This document shows positions 39,596-49,248 of a stretch of 64,000 nucleotides of DNA, piece after piece. The notes under the pieces are model-generated. The model saw only the letters and a program-made list of their open reading frames with translations. It was not told the DNA's origin and ran no database searches. Source of the DNA: Glaciimonas sp. (GTDB lineage: Bacteria > Pseudomonadota > Gammaproteobacteria > Burkholderiales > Burkholderiaceae_D); assembly GCA_012927625.1 (NCBI GenBank), contig JABBOV010000024.1:62001-126000 (forward strand), read 5' to 3'. A program made the position numbers and the translations under genes. How positions within the stretch are numbered: the first letter of the stretch is position 1; each line of letters opens with the position of its first letter.

Positions 39596-41282
39596 ATGCG
39601 TCTTCTCCTGCTGCTTGTTCGATTTTAATCGGCGTGGCGTACACAAAATCCTTGAATGGCGTAATGCCCAGACGCTGCACGGTATCGATGAAGCGTTCGT
39701 GTTCGATGCGTTCGCGCATGTACACCTGAATGATGCGGTCGATCACTTCCGGCATCTGATGGGCCGAGAAAGACGGCCCGATAACCTTGCCGATGGCTGC
39801 GTTATTGCCCTGCGCTCCGCCGATCGAGACTTGATACCACTCGCTGCCATCCTTATCGACCCCCAAAATGCCGATATTGCCAACATGGTGATGGCCGCAG
39901 GCGTTAATGCACCCGGACATGTTGAGTTCAATATCGCCGATGTCGTGCAGATAATCCAGATTATTGAAACGGCGCGTGATGTCGAGTGCAATCGGGATCG
40001 ATTTGGCATTCGCCAGCGAGCAGAAATCGCCGCCCGGGCAGCAGATGATATCGGTCAGCAGGCCGATATTCGGGGTTGCCAAGCCTTGTGCTTTAGCTTC
40101 TTTCCAGAATGCGAACAGGTCGGTATTGCGTACATCGGCCAGCACCAGATTTTGCTCATGGGTGACGCGCAATTCGCCGAAGCTATAACGGTCCGCCATA
40201 TCTGCGATGAAGTTCATTTGATCGGCGCTGACGTCGCCCGGTGCCACCGCCGGATTTTTTAGCGACAGCACTACCGCGTTATAGCCGGCAACTTTGTGCG
40301 GTTTGACGTTGCGCTTCACCCAGTTGGAGAACGGCTTATTTTCCGACTTGTGGTGTTCCAGTGCTGCATCGGTGGCCGCTAGCACCTCATAATCGGGTGG
40401 TGTGAAGAATGCAGTAACGCGGTTCAGTTCTTCTTCGGTCAGGGTGCTGGGGCCATCTTTAATCAGGCTCCATTCTTCTTCGACCATGCGGGCAAACTCT
40501 TCTGCGCCGAGCGCTTTGACCAGAATCTTGATGCGTGCCTTGAACTTGTTGTCGCGCCGGCCGTACTGGTTGTAGATGCGCAGAATCGCTTCCAGATACG
40601 ACATTACATGCTGCCACGGCAGGAATTCGCGAATTACCGAACCCAGGATTGGGGTGCGACCCATGCCGCCGCCGACCATGACCTGAAAACCGACTTCTCC
40701 GCTAGCACTGCGTAATACATTCAAGCCGATGTCGTGCAGTGCGATCGCTGCACGGTCTTCCAGCGCGCCGTTCAGGGCGAATTTGAACTTACGCGGCAGA
40801 TAGGCAAATTCTGGATGAAAAGTGCTCCATTGACGCAGAATTTCCGCGAACGGACGCGGGTCAATGATTTCGTCGGCAGCGACGCCGGCATATTCATCGG
40901 AAGTAATATTGCGAATGCAGTTGCCGGAAGTCTGGATCGAATTGATCTCGACGCTGGCTAGTTGCTCCAGAATCTCGGGCGTATCTTCTATGTTGATCCA
41001 GTTGTATTGAATATTTTGGCGGGTTGTGAAGTGGCCGTAGCCGCGATCATATTCACGGGCAATAAATGCCAGTTTACGCATCTTGGTCGATGACAACAGG
41101 CCGTACGGAATGGCGATGCGGAACATGTAGGCATGGCGCTGCATGTACAAGCCGTTTTGCAGACGCAAAGGCAGGAACTCTTCTTCCGTGAGTTCGCCGC
41201 ACAGGCGCCGCCGCACCTGATCTCGATATTGTGCGATGCGCTCTTTCACCAACTGGTGATCGTAGTGGTCGTATTTATACAT
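39588..41282 (-). CDS. cysI: sulfite reductase hemoprotein (CysI)
   Basis: CysI carries siroheme bridged to a [4Fe-4S] cluster and reduces sulfite to sulfide with six electrons. The four cluster cysteines are in ICCPGGDFCSLA near residue 415 and MSGCINACGHHHVG near 457. Two nitrite/sulfite reductase ferredoxin-like repeats precede each half. The length of 564 residues matches the hemoprotein. No CysJ flavoprotein is present nearby, so electrons probably come from ferredoxin or another carrier, perhaps with DUF934. It is the first gene of the operon proper, after a TauE/SafE permease. Confidence 0.95.
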   Translation of the reverse strand: MYKYDHYDHQLVKERIAQYRDQVRRRLCGELTEEEFLPLRLQNGLYMQRHAYMFRIAIPYGLLSSTKMRKLAFIAREYDRGYGHFTTRQNIQYNWINIEDTPEILEQLASVEINSIQTSGNCIRNITSDEYAGVAADEIIDPRPFAEILRQWSTFHPEFAYLPRKFKFALNGALEDRAAIALHDIGLNVLRSASGEVGFQVMVGGGMGRTPILGSVIREFLPWQHVMSYLEAILRIYNQYGRRDNKFKARIKILVKALGAEEFARMVEEEWSLIKDGPSTLTEEELNRVTAFFTPPDYEVLAATDAALEHHKSENKPFSNWVKRNVKPHKVAGYNAVVLSLKNPAVAPGDVSADQMNFIADMADRYSFGELRVTHEQNLVLADVRNTDLFAFWKEAKAQGLATPNIGLLTDIICCPGGDFCSLANAKSIPIALDITRRFNNLDYLHDIGDIELNMSGCINACGHHHVGNIGILGVDKDGSEWYQVSIGGAQGNNAAIGKVIGPSFSAHQMPEVIDRIIQVYMRERIEHERFIDTVQRLGITPFKDFVYATPIKIEQAAGEDAYA

Positions 41283-41332
41283 CTGCGTTCCTTAAAAAAT
41301 CTGTTTTGCGAGTACTTGCTCCGAGTGCGGAT

Positions 41333-42106
41333 TCAAAGCACCAGTTTCAGCGCCACGCCGGTCAGTGTGGCTGCCAGCAAGCCGCGCAGGAATCTCTCCG
41401 GCACGGCACGGGCCGCCCACGATCCCAGCATGATGCCTGGCACCGAACCTAGCAACAAAGTGCCGAGCAGTACCCAGTTAATTGAACCAAGCCACCAGTG
41501 ACCGAAAGCTGCGATAGCGGTAAGTGGCACAGCATAGGCGATATCGGTGCCGACGACTTCGGCGGCGCTCATTTTTGGATACAGCATAACTAGCAAAGTG
41601 GCGCCGATGGCGCCGGCGCCAATCGACGACACCGTCACCAGAGTGCCGAGCACGGCACCGGCAAAAATGGTTGCTGCCGTCAGTTTCGATCCCTGCAACT
41701 GTTTTTCGGGATGGGTATTTAGCCATGCAATCATGCGGCTCTTGAAGAGCAGCGCGAAAACGGTCAGCATTACCGAGCCGGCGATCGAGTAACGAATGAT
41801 CTGGCCCATGCTGTCGGTCAAGCCGCCAAAATATTTCAATATCAGCGTGGTAATAACGGCGGCTGGCAATGCTCCCAGGCACAGGCGTTTGACAACTCCC
41901 CAATTCACCGTGCCGCGCAAGCGATGAGTGAAAGTGCCGGCAGATTTGGTGATGGCAGCGAACGCCAGATCAGTGCCAACCGCAACGGTCGGATTGATGC
42001 CGAACAATAAGGTGAGTAATGGTGTCATTAGTGAGCCGCCCCCGACACCTGTCAGGCCGACCAGCAAACCAACCGTAAAACCAGAAGCCACATAAGAAAA
42101 AGTCAT
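41333..42106 (-). CDS. TauE/SafE-family sulfite/sulfate permease
   Basis: A hydrophobic 257-residue protein with about eight predicted membrane helices, starting MTFSYVASGFTVGLLVGLTG. The glycine-rich GLTGVGGGSLMTPLL is the TauE/SafE hallmark, repeated in the second half as SSIGAGAIGATLLVMLYP. Family members export or import small sulfur anions. I chose ATG 42106, with GGGG five bases upstream; a longer frame to 42145 adds only Tyr/His-rich sequence. It is the first gene of the sulfur operon, so transport of sulfate, sulfite or a sulfonate product is likely. The substrate is not readable. Confidence 0.85.
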   Translation of the reverse strand: MTFSYVASGFTVGLLVGLTGVGGGSLMTPLLTLLFGINPTVAVGTDLAFAAITKSAGTFTHRLRGTVNWGVVKRLCLGALPAAVITTLILKYFGGLTDSMGQIIRYSIAGSVMLTVFALLFKSRMIAWLNTHPEKQLQGSKLTAATIFAGAVLGTLVTVSSIGAGAIGATLLVMLYPKMSAAEVVGTDIAYAVPLTAIAAFGHWWLGSINWVLLGTLLLGSVPGIMLGSWAARAVPERFLRGLLAATLTGVALKLVL

Positions 42107-42286
42107 ATTACCCCGCGTATAATGGGAGTAATAGTAATAAACCACGGCCGTATTCCAAACTACAAAGTATTTATTTGCTTATATGGTTATTCGGCATGCG
42201 ATGCGGGCCGTCTGAAAGCACTTTCCGGCACTTGTCCTAAAAACTACTTTGCAGCAATAAAACCAGGGTATTAATTCGGGAACCCC
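42107..42286. promoter_or_regulatory. divergent control region of the cys operon and cysB
   Basis: This 180-base AT-rich region separates the TauE-cys operon (- strand) from the LysR gene (+ strand). LysR regulators usually bind such divergent regions, so the CysB site controlling both is expected here. I see AT-rich blocks around 42120-42140 and 42170-42190 but no clear CysB consensus, and cannot place hexamers with confidence. Confidence 0.4.
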
Positions 42287-43228
42287 ATGAATCTCCATCA
42301 ATTGCGCTTTGTGCGTGAAGCCGTCCGACAAAATTTCAATCTGACTGACGCTGCCAAGGCGCTGTTTACTTCACAGCCGGGCGTGTCGAAAGCGATCATC
42401 GAGCTGGAAGAAGAGCTGGGAGTGGATATTTTTACGCGTCACGGCAAGCGAGTTCGCGGCCTGACCGAGCCGGGGCATGAAGTGTTGAAGTCGGTGGAGT
42501 TGATCCTGCAGGAAATCGATAGTTTGAAACGCATCGGCAAAGAGTTTGCGGCGCAAGACAGCGGTAGCTTCACCATCGCTACCACGCATGCCCAGGCCCG
42601 CTACATGTTGCCAAGAGTGGTACAGGCGTTTACCCAGAAGTATCCGAAAGTGCGTTTGTGCTTGCTGCAAGGCAACCCACAGCAAGTAGTCGAGATGGTA
42701 CTGAAAGATCAGGCTGACATCGTGATCGCCACCGAGGCGATTGCCAGTATTGATGGCTTGCTCTCGTTTCCGTGCCACCAGTGGGAGCATATCGTGGTGG
42801 TGCCCATGGAGCACCCGCTGTTGAAATCGAAGCCGATTACACTCGAAGAGATCGCCACCTATCCGTTGATTACATACGACAGCGCTTTTTCCGGCCGCAA
42901 CAAGATCGATCATGCGTTTACCTTGCGCAGCTTAAAGCCCGATGTGCTGCTGGAAGCGATCGATGCCGACGTCATCAAGACCTATGTCGAGCTCGGTATG
43001 GGTGTGGGCATCATCGCCGGCATGGCTTATGATCCCGAGCGCGATAAAAATTTGCAAGCAATCCCGGTCGGACACCTGTTCGGCATGAATGTCTCGCGCG
43101 TGGCGGTCAAAAAAGGCGCTTATCTGCGCAGCTATGTGTATACCTTCATCGAATTGTTGACGCCAACACTGAATCGCAAGCTTATCGAGCGCGCCATGAG
43201 CGGCGAAAAAGAAAGTTACGAATTATGA
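42287..43228 (+). CDS. cysB: CysB-family LysR transcriptional activator
   Basis: A 313-residue LysR regulator of the CysB/Cbl class. The winged helix-turn-helix spans residues 1-60 (MNLHQLRFVREAVRQNFNLT, then SQPGVSKAIIELEEELGVDI); the CysB group is recognised by FTRHGKRVRGLTEPG and TTHAQARYMLPRVV. The C-terminal effector domain would bind N-acetylserine or O-acetylserine in CysB, or APS in Cbl; the two cannot be told apart from sequence alone. It faces the sulfate assimilation operon across a 180-base region and is its likely activator. Its effector precursor is made by cysE in this window. Confidence 0.92.
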   Translation: MNLHQLRFVREAVRQNFNLTDAAKALFTSQPGVSKAIIELEEELGVDIFTRHGKRVRGLTEPGHEVLKSVELILQEIDSLKRIGKEFAAQDSGSFTIATTHAQARYMLPRVVQAFTQKYPKVRLCLLQGNPQQVVEMVLKDQADIVIATEAIASIDGLLSFPCHQWEHIVVVPMEHPLLKSKPITLEEIATYPLITYDSAFSGRNKIDHAFTLRSLKPDVLLEAIDADVIKTYVELGMGVGIIAGMAYDPERDKNLQAIPVGHLFGMNVSRVAVKKGAYLRSYVYTFIELLTPTLNRKLIERAMSGEKESYEL

Positions 43229-43253
43229 AATCATTACCAGGAAATAAAGCTTG

Positions 43254-43916
43254 ATGACTACCTTGCATACCGAATTAAGTGCGTATTACACCAGCCTTGC
43301 CACTGCCAACCAGTGCGGCGAGCGCGTCTATGCGCAGCCGGACCGGCAGGACGAGTTCGCCCTCTTGCGCGAACGCTTGGCCGAACTGGTGCAAGGGCAC
43401 AAAGTGTTGGAGCTGGCGTGCGGCAGCGGTTACTGGACTGCGGCAATGGCGGGTGCGGCAGATTTTGTGCTGGCGACCGACAACAATCCGTTGATGCTGA
43501 CGGCAGCACAAGCGCGCGATTTGCCGGGACGGAAGGTGCAACTCGCCCAGATCGATGCCTTTGAGGTCGATTTTGCGGAGGATTACACGGCTTGCTTCGC
43601 CGGATTTTTTTGGGCCCACGTCAAGCGCGAGCAGCAAACCGATTTGTTGGCCCGTTTACGCAAAATCACGGGTAAAGATGGATTGCTGATATTGATCGAC
43701 GACAACTATCTGGAAGCAGATACAGCGCCAGTGGCGCGCACCGATGCCGAGGGCAACACTTACCAGATTGAAACCCTGGCCGATGGCGAGCGCTACGAAT
43801 ATGTTAAAAATTTCCCTACTGATAGCGCATTGCGCAAGAAGTTTGCCGGCGTCGCCAAAGATATCCGCATCCTGCGCTTGCAGCACACCTGGTTGATGAG
43901 TTGCCGCCTTAAATAA
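43254..43916 (+). CDS. SAM-dependent class I methyltransferase
   Basis: A 220-residue Rossmann-fold methyltransferase. SAM motif I is VLELACGSGYWT near residue 49, with the acidic residue of motif II in LATDNNPLML and motif IV in ACFAGFFWAHVKRE. It resembles UbiE/Methyltransf_25-type enzymes but the substrate cannot be inferred. It begins at ATG 43254 with AGGAAAT upstream, 25 bases after cysB, so the two may be cotranscribed. A strong inverted repeat lies between its end and ppnN. Confidence 0.8.
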   Translation: MTTLHTELSAYYTSLATANQCGERVYAQPDRQDEFALLRERLAELVQGHKVLELACGSGYWTAAMAGAADFVLATDNNPLMLTAAQARDLPGRKVQLAQIDAFEVDFAEDYTACFAGFFWAHVKREQQTDLLARLRKITGKDGLLILIDDNYLEADTAPVARTDAEGNTYQIETLADGERYEYVKNFPTDSALRKKFAGVAKDIRILRLQHTWLMSCRLK

Positions 43917-44009
43917 GCAGTATTCTTGGAGTATTTTTTCAGTACTACGGAAATAATGCGGTAGTTAGTATGTTTTGTATTATACAGCGCCCAGTTTATG
44001 CAATGAATA

Positions 44010-44042
44010 CCAGCGCGCCGAGAGAGAATTTTAGCGCGCTGG
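44010..44042. terminator. strong inverted repeat between convergent genes
   Basis: CCAGCGCGC (44010-44018) pairs perfectly with GCGCGCTGG (44034-44042) around a 15-base loop. It sits between the convergent ends of the methyltransferase and ppnN. Neither side has a proper T-run, so it may be a factor-assisted terminator or mRNA 3'-end stabiliser rather than a classic intrinsic terminator. Confidence 0.5.
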
Positions 44043-44053
44043 AGGCCTGAACG

Positions 44054-45424
44054 TTACTGGATAATCTGGTAGCAGGGGATGTATTTTTTTCCCGGCAATT
44101 TCATCCGGTGTTGTTCCACGAAGGATGTCAGCAGCGCATCCATCGATGCCATGATTGCTTTGTCGCCGTGAATTTCGAAGCGGCCGTGGCGTTCAATAGT
44201 GCGGATTCCATCATCCTTGACATTGCCGGCCACGATGCCCGAAAAAGCGCGCCGCAGGTTGGCCGCCAGTAGGTGACTAGGCTGATTTTTGTGCAACTCC
44301 AGACTGCGCATGGCGTCGTGAGTAGGCATAAACGGCCGCTGGAATTCGGCATCGATTTTCAATAGCCAATTGAAATAGTAGGCATCCCCTTTTTCTTTGC
44401 GGAATTCGCGCACTTGCTTGATCCCCGCCAGCATTTCCTGCGCCACGCCGACCGGATCGTTAATCATGATTTTGTAACGCTGTTGCGCCGCACTGCCCAG
44501 CGTATCGCCGATAAACTGGTCGATTTGGCGGAAATAATCTGCCGATTTTTCCGGGCCGGTGAAGATCAGCGGAAACGGAATCGCCGCATTGTCTGGATGC
44601 AGCAGGATACCCAGGATGTACAGGATTTCCTCTGCCGTGCCGGCGCCGCCGGGAAACACCACAATTCCATGTCCGGCACGTACGAAAGCTTCCAGCCGCT
44701 TTTCGATGTCGGGCATGATGACCAGGTCGTTGACGATCGCGTTGGGGGCTTCGGCGGCGATGATGCCCGGCTCGGAAATGCCAATATAGCGGCCGCTATG
44801 GATGCGCTGCTTGGAGTGGCCGATGGTGGCGCCCTTCATTGGCCCTTTCATCGCGCCGGGGCCGCAACCGGTGCAAATATCGAGATGGCGCAAGCCCAAT
44901 TGATAGCCGACTTTTTTGGAATAATCGTATTCTTCGTGGCTAATCGAGTGGCCGCCCCAGCACACCACCAGTTGCGGATTGATTAAAGGGCGCAAAATAT
45001 TAGCGTTGCGCAATACGTGAAAGACCGAATCGGTGACGCCATCCGCACTACTCAGGTCGAATTTCGGGTTGTCATGGATTTCGTCGTTGACATAAATTAC
45101 GTCGCGCAGCACGGCAAACAGATGGTCGTGAATGCCTTTGATCATTTTGCCGTCGACAAAAGCCATCGCAGGGGCATTCATTACGTTCAGTTTGATGCCG
45201 CGCTCGCGCTGGATGATGCTGATGTCGAAAGATTGGTAACGCTCCAGCAATTCCTTGCCATTATCAACGTCGCTGCCGCAGTTCAGTACTGCCAGCGAAC
45301 AGTTGCGAAACAGCGTGTATAAACCGCCATGACTGGTGTCGAGCAGTTTATTGACCTCGGCCTTGGACAAGACCTCAAGGCGACCTTCCGGTGAAATTTG
45401 AATATTGACGACTTCGTATTCCAT
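44054..45424 (-). CDS. ppnN: pyrimidine/purine nucleotide 5'-monophosphate nucleosidase (PpnN, LOG family)
   Basis: PpnN hydrolyses the glycosidic bond of nucleoside monophosphates and is a (p)ppGpp target in E. coli. The LOG-family signature PGGAGTAEEILY is present near residue 260, preceded by the typical GCGPGAMKGPMKGA. The protein has 456 residues, very close to E. coli PpnN (454), including the flanking N- and C-terminal domains absent from short LOG proteins. I start it at ATG 45424 (MEYEVVNIQ); the frame extends 36 codons further upstream without family similarity. It diverges from the spermidine-synthase-like gene. Confidence 0.92.
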   Translation of the reverse strand: MEYEVVNIQISPEGRLEVLSKAEVNKLLDTSHGGLYTLFRNCSLAVLNCGSDVDNGKELLERYQSFDISIIQRERGIKLNVMNAPAMAFVDGKMIKGIHDHLFAVLRDVIYVNDEIHDNPKFDLSSADGVTDSVFHVLRNANILRPLINPQLVVCWGGHSISHEEYDYSKKVGYQLGLRHLDICTGCGPGAMKGPMKGATIGHSKQRIHSGRYIGISEPGIIAAEAPNAIVNDLVIMPDIEKRLEAFVRAGHGIVVFPGGAGTAEEILYILGILLHPDNAAIPFPLIFTGPEKSADYFRQIDQFIGDTLGSAAQQRYKIMINDPVGVAQEMLAGIKQVREFRKEKGDAYYFNWLLKIDAEFQRPFMPTHDAMRSLELHKNQPSHLLAANLRRAFSGIVAGNVKDDGIRTIERHGRFEIHGDKAIMASMDALLTSFVEQHRMKLPGKKYIPCYQIIQ

Positions 45425-45598
45425 AAACGTGTGAATTCCCAAGGTGAAATGTGCGTTGCTGACGCGTATTGAAAAAATCATTACTTTACTGATAAATCGG
45501 CGATACGTTTTGTTTTGCCGTAATTCTTGCATTGCAGGGCCGCTTCAGCGCACCATTGCGCACCGCGAACCAAGCAATCACCACCAGCAGGATGCCCG

Positions 45599-46396
45599 AT
45601 GCCCAAGCCATTCAAAACCTATTTCGACGATTTCATCGACTTGTTGGAAGAGGCTGGCGGAAAACCGTTCATTCAGCTTCAGGGCGACATGTTATCTCTG
45701 CATTTTAACGGGGTCGCGATCCAGAGCGAAATGCGGGTCTCGGCACCGGATGAATTGGTGTTCAGTTATACCCGCGCCATGATGGGTTTCCTGCTGTTTC
45801 AGTCAGCGCCAAAGCACTTGCTGATGGTCGGGCTGGGCGGCGGCTCGATAGTCAAGTTTTGTTATCGCTACTTGCCCGATACCCGTATCACTGTGCTGGA
45901 ACTGGACGCCGACGTGATTGCGCTGCGCGACCAATTCTTGATTCCGCCTGATGATGCGCGCTTGCGGGTCATCCATGCTGATGCAGCAGTCTTCATGGAA
46001 AGTGCTGCGCAGGATATCGATGTGCTGCTACTGGACGGTTTCGGCGCGGAGGGTTTGCCGCCGGAGTTATGCTCGGCGCATTTTTATGCGGCCTGCCGGC
46101 GCGCTCTCAATCCGCACGGTGTGCTGGTTGCCAACATCATCGATCGCGACCTCCAGTTGCCATTTTGCATGCAGCACTTGCATACGGAGTTTGATTTGCG
46201 GGTTTGCTGGTGCCGTGCCGAAGGTGGCGGTAACCGGATTGTCTTTGCCATCAATGGTGGCGAGGATAGCGTTAATGAATGCCAACATAATTTTCGACCA
46301 CAATTGCTGCAAAGAGCTGAAGCCAGCAGTCTGCGTACCCAACTGGATTTGCCACAATTGGTTGCACGTCTGCGGTGTCGTTGTTTATCAAGTTAA
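45599..46396 (+). CDS. spermidine synthase-fold protein
   Basis: A 265-residue protein with the core of the spermidine/spermine synthase family: MVGLGGGSIVKFCYRY (nucleotide-binding glycine loop near residue 76), TVLELDADVIALRD, and DVLLLDGFGAEGLP at the position of the catalytic aspartate. The usual N-terminal tetramerisation domain is short. Many such proteins are not true spermidine synthases, so polyamine activity is only possible. ATG 45599 has AGGA seven bases upstream. The C-terminal 30 residues after NGGEDSVNECQH are variable. Confidence 0.75.
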   Translation: MPKPFKTYFDDFIDLLEEAGGKPFIQLQGDMLSLHFNGVAIQSEMRVSAPDELVFSYTRAMMGFLLFQSAPKHLLMVGLGGGSIVKFCYRYLPDTRITVLELDADVIALRDQFLIPPDDARLRVIHADAAVFMESAAQDIDVLLLDGFGAEGLPPELCSAHFYAACRRALNPHGVLVANIIDRDLQLPFCMQHLHTEFDLRVCWCRAEGGGNRIVFAINGGEDSVNECQHNFRPQLLQRAEASSLRTQLDLPQLVARLRCRCLSS

Positions 46397-46695
46397 TTGC
46401 CACGCGCCTCAGTACGACCCTGAAGGCACGCCACCGTTCATCAACCCTCAGCGTCAATTCACTGAAACGTGGGTTGCGCTTCGGATTTGAAACCGCCCAG
46501 GGTTTTGTTGAATCTACACGGCCTTATTCGATAACGATGTCGACAATCTATAGTGCCTAGACATTAATCCGGGCCGTCTAAGAGATTTTGGGAACAATTT
46601 CGTAAGTTGAACAGACTGTCTGATGACAAAAACGACGGCAGAAAGGCGGCGGCTTGCTATGATGGGCGCCTTGTTCAACCTTCCTCGTCCTCGTC
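46397..46695 (+). other. gene-free gap with possible coding remnant
   Basis: About 300 bases separate the spermidine-synthase-like gene from the DUF349 gene. One frame reads QYDPEGTPPFINPQRQF and TETWVALRI before a stop at 46490; it looks protein-like but is too short and lacks a start, so it could be a decayed fragment or chance. No strong promoter or hairpin was found for the DUF349 gene. Confidence 0.3.
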
Positions 46696-49248
46696 ATGTT
46701 TGCTTTCCTTTTCAGGCGTTCCGCCAAGAAGTCCTTATCTTTACAAACAGTGGCGCGACCAGTGCCGATCAACGCTAGAGTGCAGCAAGAGAATGCCCGG
46801 CAAGCGGCGCTGGCACAGGCTGGCGCTTTGGATGGACAGGAAACAGCCGCAGCGGAATTCATCTTGCAATGCGGGTTTGCCGATGCGCGCCTGATAGCGG
46901 CCGCCCACATTAATTCGCAGTTGCTGCAGGAACAGGTTCGTAGTGCGATGCGTAATACCGATCGCCGGGTTGCCCGAATGATGCAGGGAAAAATCGAGGC
47001 CAGCCTGAAACTTGCCCAATGCGAACAGCGTGCGCAGCAGTGTCTGGAGCAGGCCCGGCGACTTGTTGTCGATCCACAATTAATGCCGAATCAGGTCGCC
47101 GATCTGGACCGGGTTTGGGCCGCAATCCAGGTGCCGGTCGGGCAAACCAGGCAAACATTCGAGACCGTGCGTGCTGCGTTGCATTCTCGCTTGACATGTC
47201 AGGTGGAATTGCAGCGCGCATTAATCGATGCGCTGGCCCGGTTGCGCGAGGTCACGAGCGCACTTGACGATGTACCGTCCGATGTCGGTGTTTGCGCCAG
47301 CACACTCGATGAACTGGCACTGACGTTGGAGCAGCATGCGGCGGCCCCTGAAGTGCCGGCGCTGCCGAAGCACTTGCTGTCCAGTTTCCTGCAAGAGATG
47401 GCTATAGCGCGCCAGAAACTGGCAGTGCAACAGCGCCAAAGCGTACTGCCGGCGAGTGCAACCAATGAAATAAGGGCATCATTGGCGGCTGCACCAGCCG
47501 CCAATGACGAGTCTGATCTGGATGCAGATTTTCAAGATGCTGCACAAGCGGCGCTGACTGCGATGCCGGTTATGACGGCAGCAAAAATCGCAATCCCGGA
47601 TCTGACTGTGACACCGCCGGTAGCAATGGATTCTATAACTATCGCGCAATTGCAGGAACTGAAGCAGCGTTTTGCCGAAGCACTGGATGGCATGGAAAAA
47701 GCGCTGGAACAAGGTTTGTTGCAAGTAGCTTGCGAGCATGACAAGGCGTTGCGCGCGATCGGTGCCAAATTATGCAAGCCGTCGGCCGCACAAGCGCCGC
47801 GCTTGGCCAAGGCAAGGATGGAGTTGGCGCACCTGATGAGTTGGGCACGATGGGGCGGCAATGTTTCACGCGAAGAATTGCTCAAGACTGCCGAAGAATT
47901 ACCATTGCAGAAATTGCTGCTGGCAGAATTGGGTAAAAAAATCGGTAGCCTGCGTGAGCGCTGGAAATCGCTCGACGTCTCGGCTGGCGTCTCATCGCGC
48001 GAACTGTGGCATCGCTTTGACGCCGCCTGCAATAGTGCGTATGAACCGGTTGCCGCCCACTTTCGAGAACTGGCTGAGGAGCGCTTGCAAAACGCAGCCA
48101 AGGCGCAGGCATTGTTGGAACAGATGAGCAGTTTAAGTGTCGTCTCGCAAGATGCAGCCGAGCTCGACTGGAAGAGCGTTGCACAACAGTGCCAGCGCAT
48201 GCAGCAGGCATGGCAGCGGTTGGGGACTATCGAACGCAAGGAGAAAAAGCGTCTGGACGCCGAATTTGCCGCCGCCCTGTCAGTGCTGGCCGATCCTTTG
48301 GCACGCCAGCGCGCCGCCGCCATCGAGCGCCGCGAACGCCTGATCGCCGCCGCCAGTGAAATTCGCGCTGATGACCGCACGGCGCCCGAGGCATTACGTG
48401 CCTTGCAGGCTAGTTGGCAAGAGCAATCGCTATTTTTGCCGTTGGAGCGGCGCGACGAACAGGCGTTATGGGTGCGTTTCCGCGCAGCCTGCGATGCGGT
48501 TTTTGCCAAGCGTAAAGAAGCGGCACAGGCCGCCGAGGTTGACCGCAACCAGAATTTGCAGCAAAAGGAAGCGATATGTGCCGCACTGGAAGCTGCCGCG
48601 GTGGCTTCTCCGGTTGCGCTGGGCACTATGGGCAAGGCATTGCGTGAATTTCAGAATAGCTGGAGCCAGACCGGTTATGTGCCGCGCGCCGTTGAGCAGC
48701 AACTGACACAGCGCTTTGACGCCGCGCTGGCGGTTTTGCAGCAACGCATTGATGTGCTCAAACGCGCCGCGCAAACCAGCGAGCTTGATGCGTTGCAGCG
48801 CAAATTATCTCTGTGTCAGGCAGTAGAGGTGGCAATTGCGCAGGTGCCGCAGCCGCAACTGGATAAGGGCTGGTCTGCCGAATGGTCGGAGCAGGCGCCG
48901 CTGGCAGCATATCTTGAGCGGGCGTTGCAAATGCGTTTTTCCGCTGCGTTGGCAGCTTTAGCCGCTAGCGATATTACGTATGCGGCAACGCTGATCGATA
49001 ACCGCGCCCAACTGGGGCAGGAACTGTTGCGGCTGGAAATTCTGCTGGGCTGCGATAGTCCTGCAGAATTGTCGCGCGAGCGTCTGCAGATGCAGGTGGA
49101 AGTTTTGCAATCGTCGCTGCGGGCGGGCCAAAAACAGATCACGCAACAGGAGCAACTCGTCACCTTGTGCGCATTGCCTGCCGCAACCGATGCCCAGAGT
49201 ACGCAGCGCATCGCCGATTTGCTGCAGAAAATGAAAAGCGGTGACTGA
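46696..49248 (+). CDS. large DUF349 protein
   Basis: An 850-residue, Ala/Gln/Arg/Leu-rich, almost wholly alpha-helical protein. Several DUF349-like units recur, each built around a Trp-containing helix such as ELDWKSVAQQCQRMQQAWQR, LRALQASWQEQSLFLPLERR and LREFQNSWSQTGYVPRAVEQ, followed by an LWxRFRAACDAVF-type stretch. The family's function is not established. No signal peptide is visible; the basic start FAFLFRRSAKKS is short. GC content is the highest in the window (one hand-counted line at 48301 is 46/60), which also creates long antisense frames. It stands alone between two gaps of about 300 bases. Confidence 0.85.
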   Translation: MFAFLFRRSAKKSLSLQTVARPVPINARVQQENARQAALAQAGALDGQETAAAEFILQCGFADARLIAAAHINSQLLQEQVRSAMRNTDRRVARMMQGKIEASLKLAQCEQRAQQCLEQARRLVVDPQLMPNQVADLDRVWAAIQVPVGQTRQTFETVRAALHSRLTCQVELQRALIDALARLREVTSALDDVPSDVGVCASTLDELALTLEQHAAAPEVPALPKHLLSSFLQEMAIARQKLAVQQRQSVLPASATNEIRASLAAAPAANDESDLDADFQDAAQAALTAMPVMTAAKIAIPDLTVTPPVAMDSITIAQLQELKQRFAEALDGMEKALEQGLLQVACEHDKALRAIGAKLCKPSAAQAPRLAKARMELAHLMSWARWGGNVSREELLKTAEELPLQKLLLAELGKKIGSLRERWKSLDVSAGVSSRELWHRFDAACNSAYEPVAAHFRELAEERLQNAAKAQALLEQMSSLSVVSQDAAELDWKSVAQQCQRMQQAWQRLGTIERKEKKRLDAEFAAALSVLADPLARQRAAAIERRERLIAAASEIRADDRTAPEALRALQASWQEQSLFLPLERRDEQALWVRFRAACDAVFAKRKEAAQAAEVDRNQNLQQKEAICAALEAAAVASPVALGTMGKALREFQNSWSQTGYVPRAVEQQLTQRFDAALAVLQQRIDVLKRAAQTSELDALQRKLSLCQAVEVAIAQVPQPQLDKGWSAEWSEQAPLAAYLERALQMRFSAALAALAASDITYAATLIDNRAQLGQELLRLEILLGCDSPAELSRERLQMQVEVLQSSLRAGQKQITQQEQLVTLCALPAATDAQSTQRIADLLQKMKSGD

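Noticed and set aside
47532-48635. 367-codon - strand open frame inside the DUF349 gene
   Set aside because: Ser/Ala/Cys-rich low-complexity translation with no motif; it is the mirror of the Ala/Gln/Arg-rich real gene.
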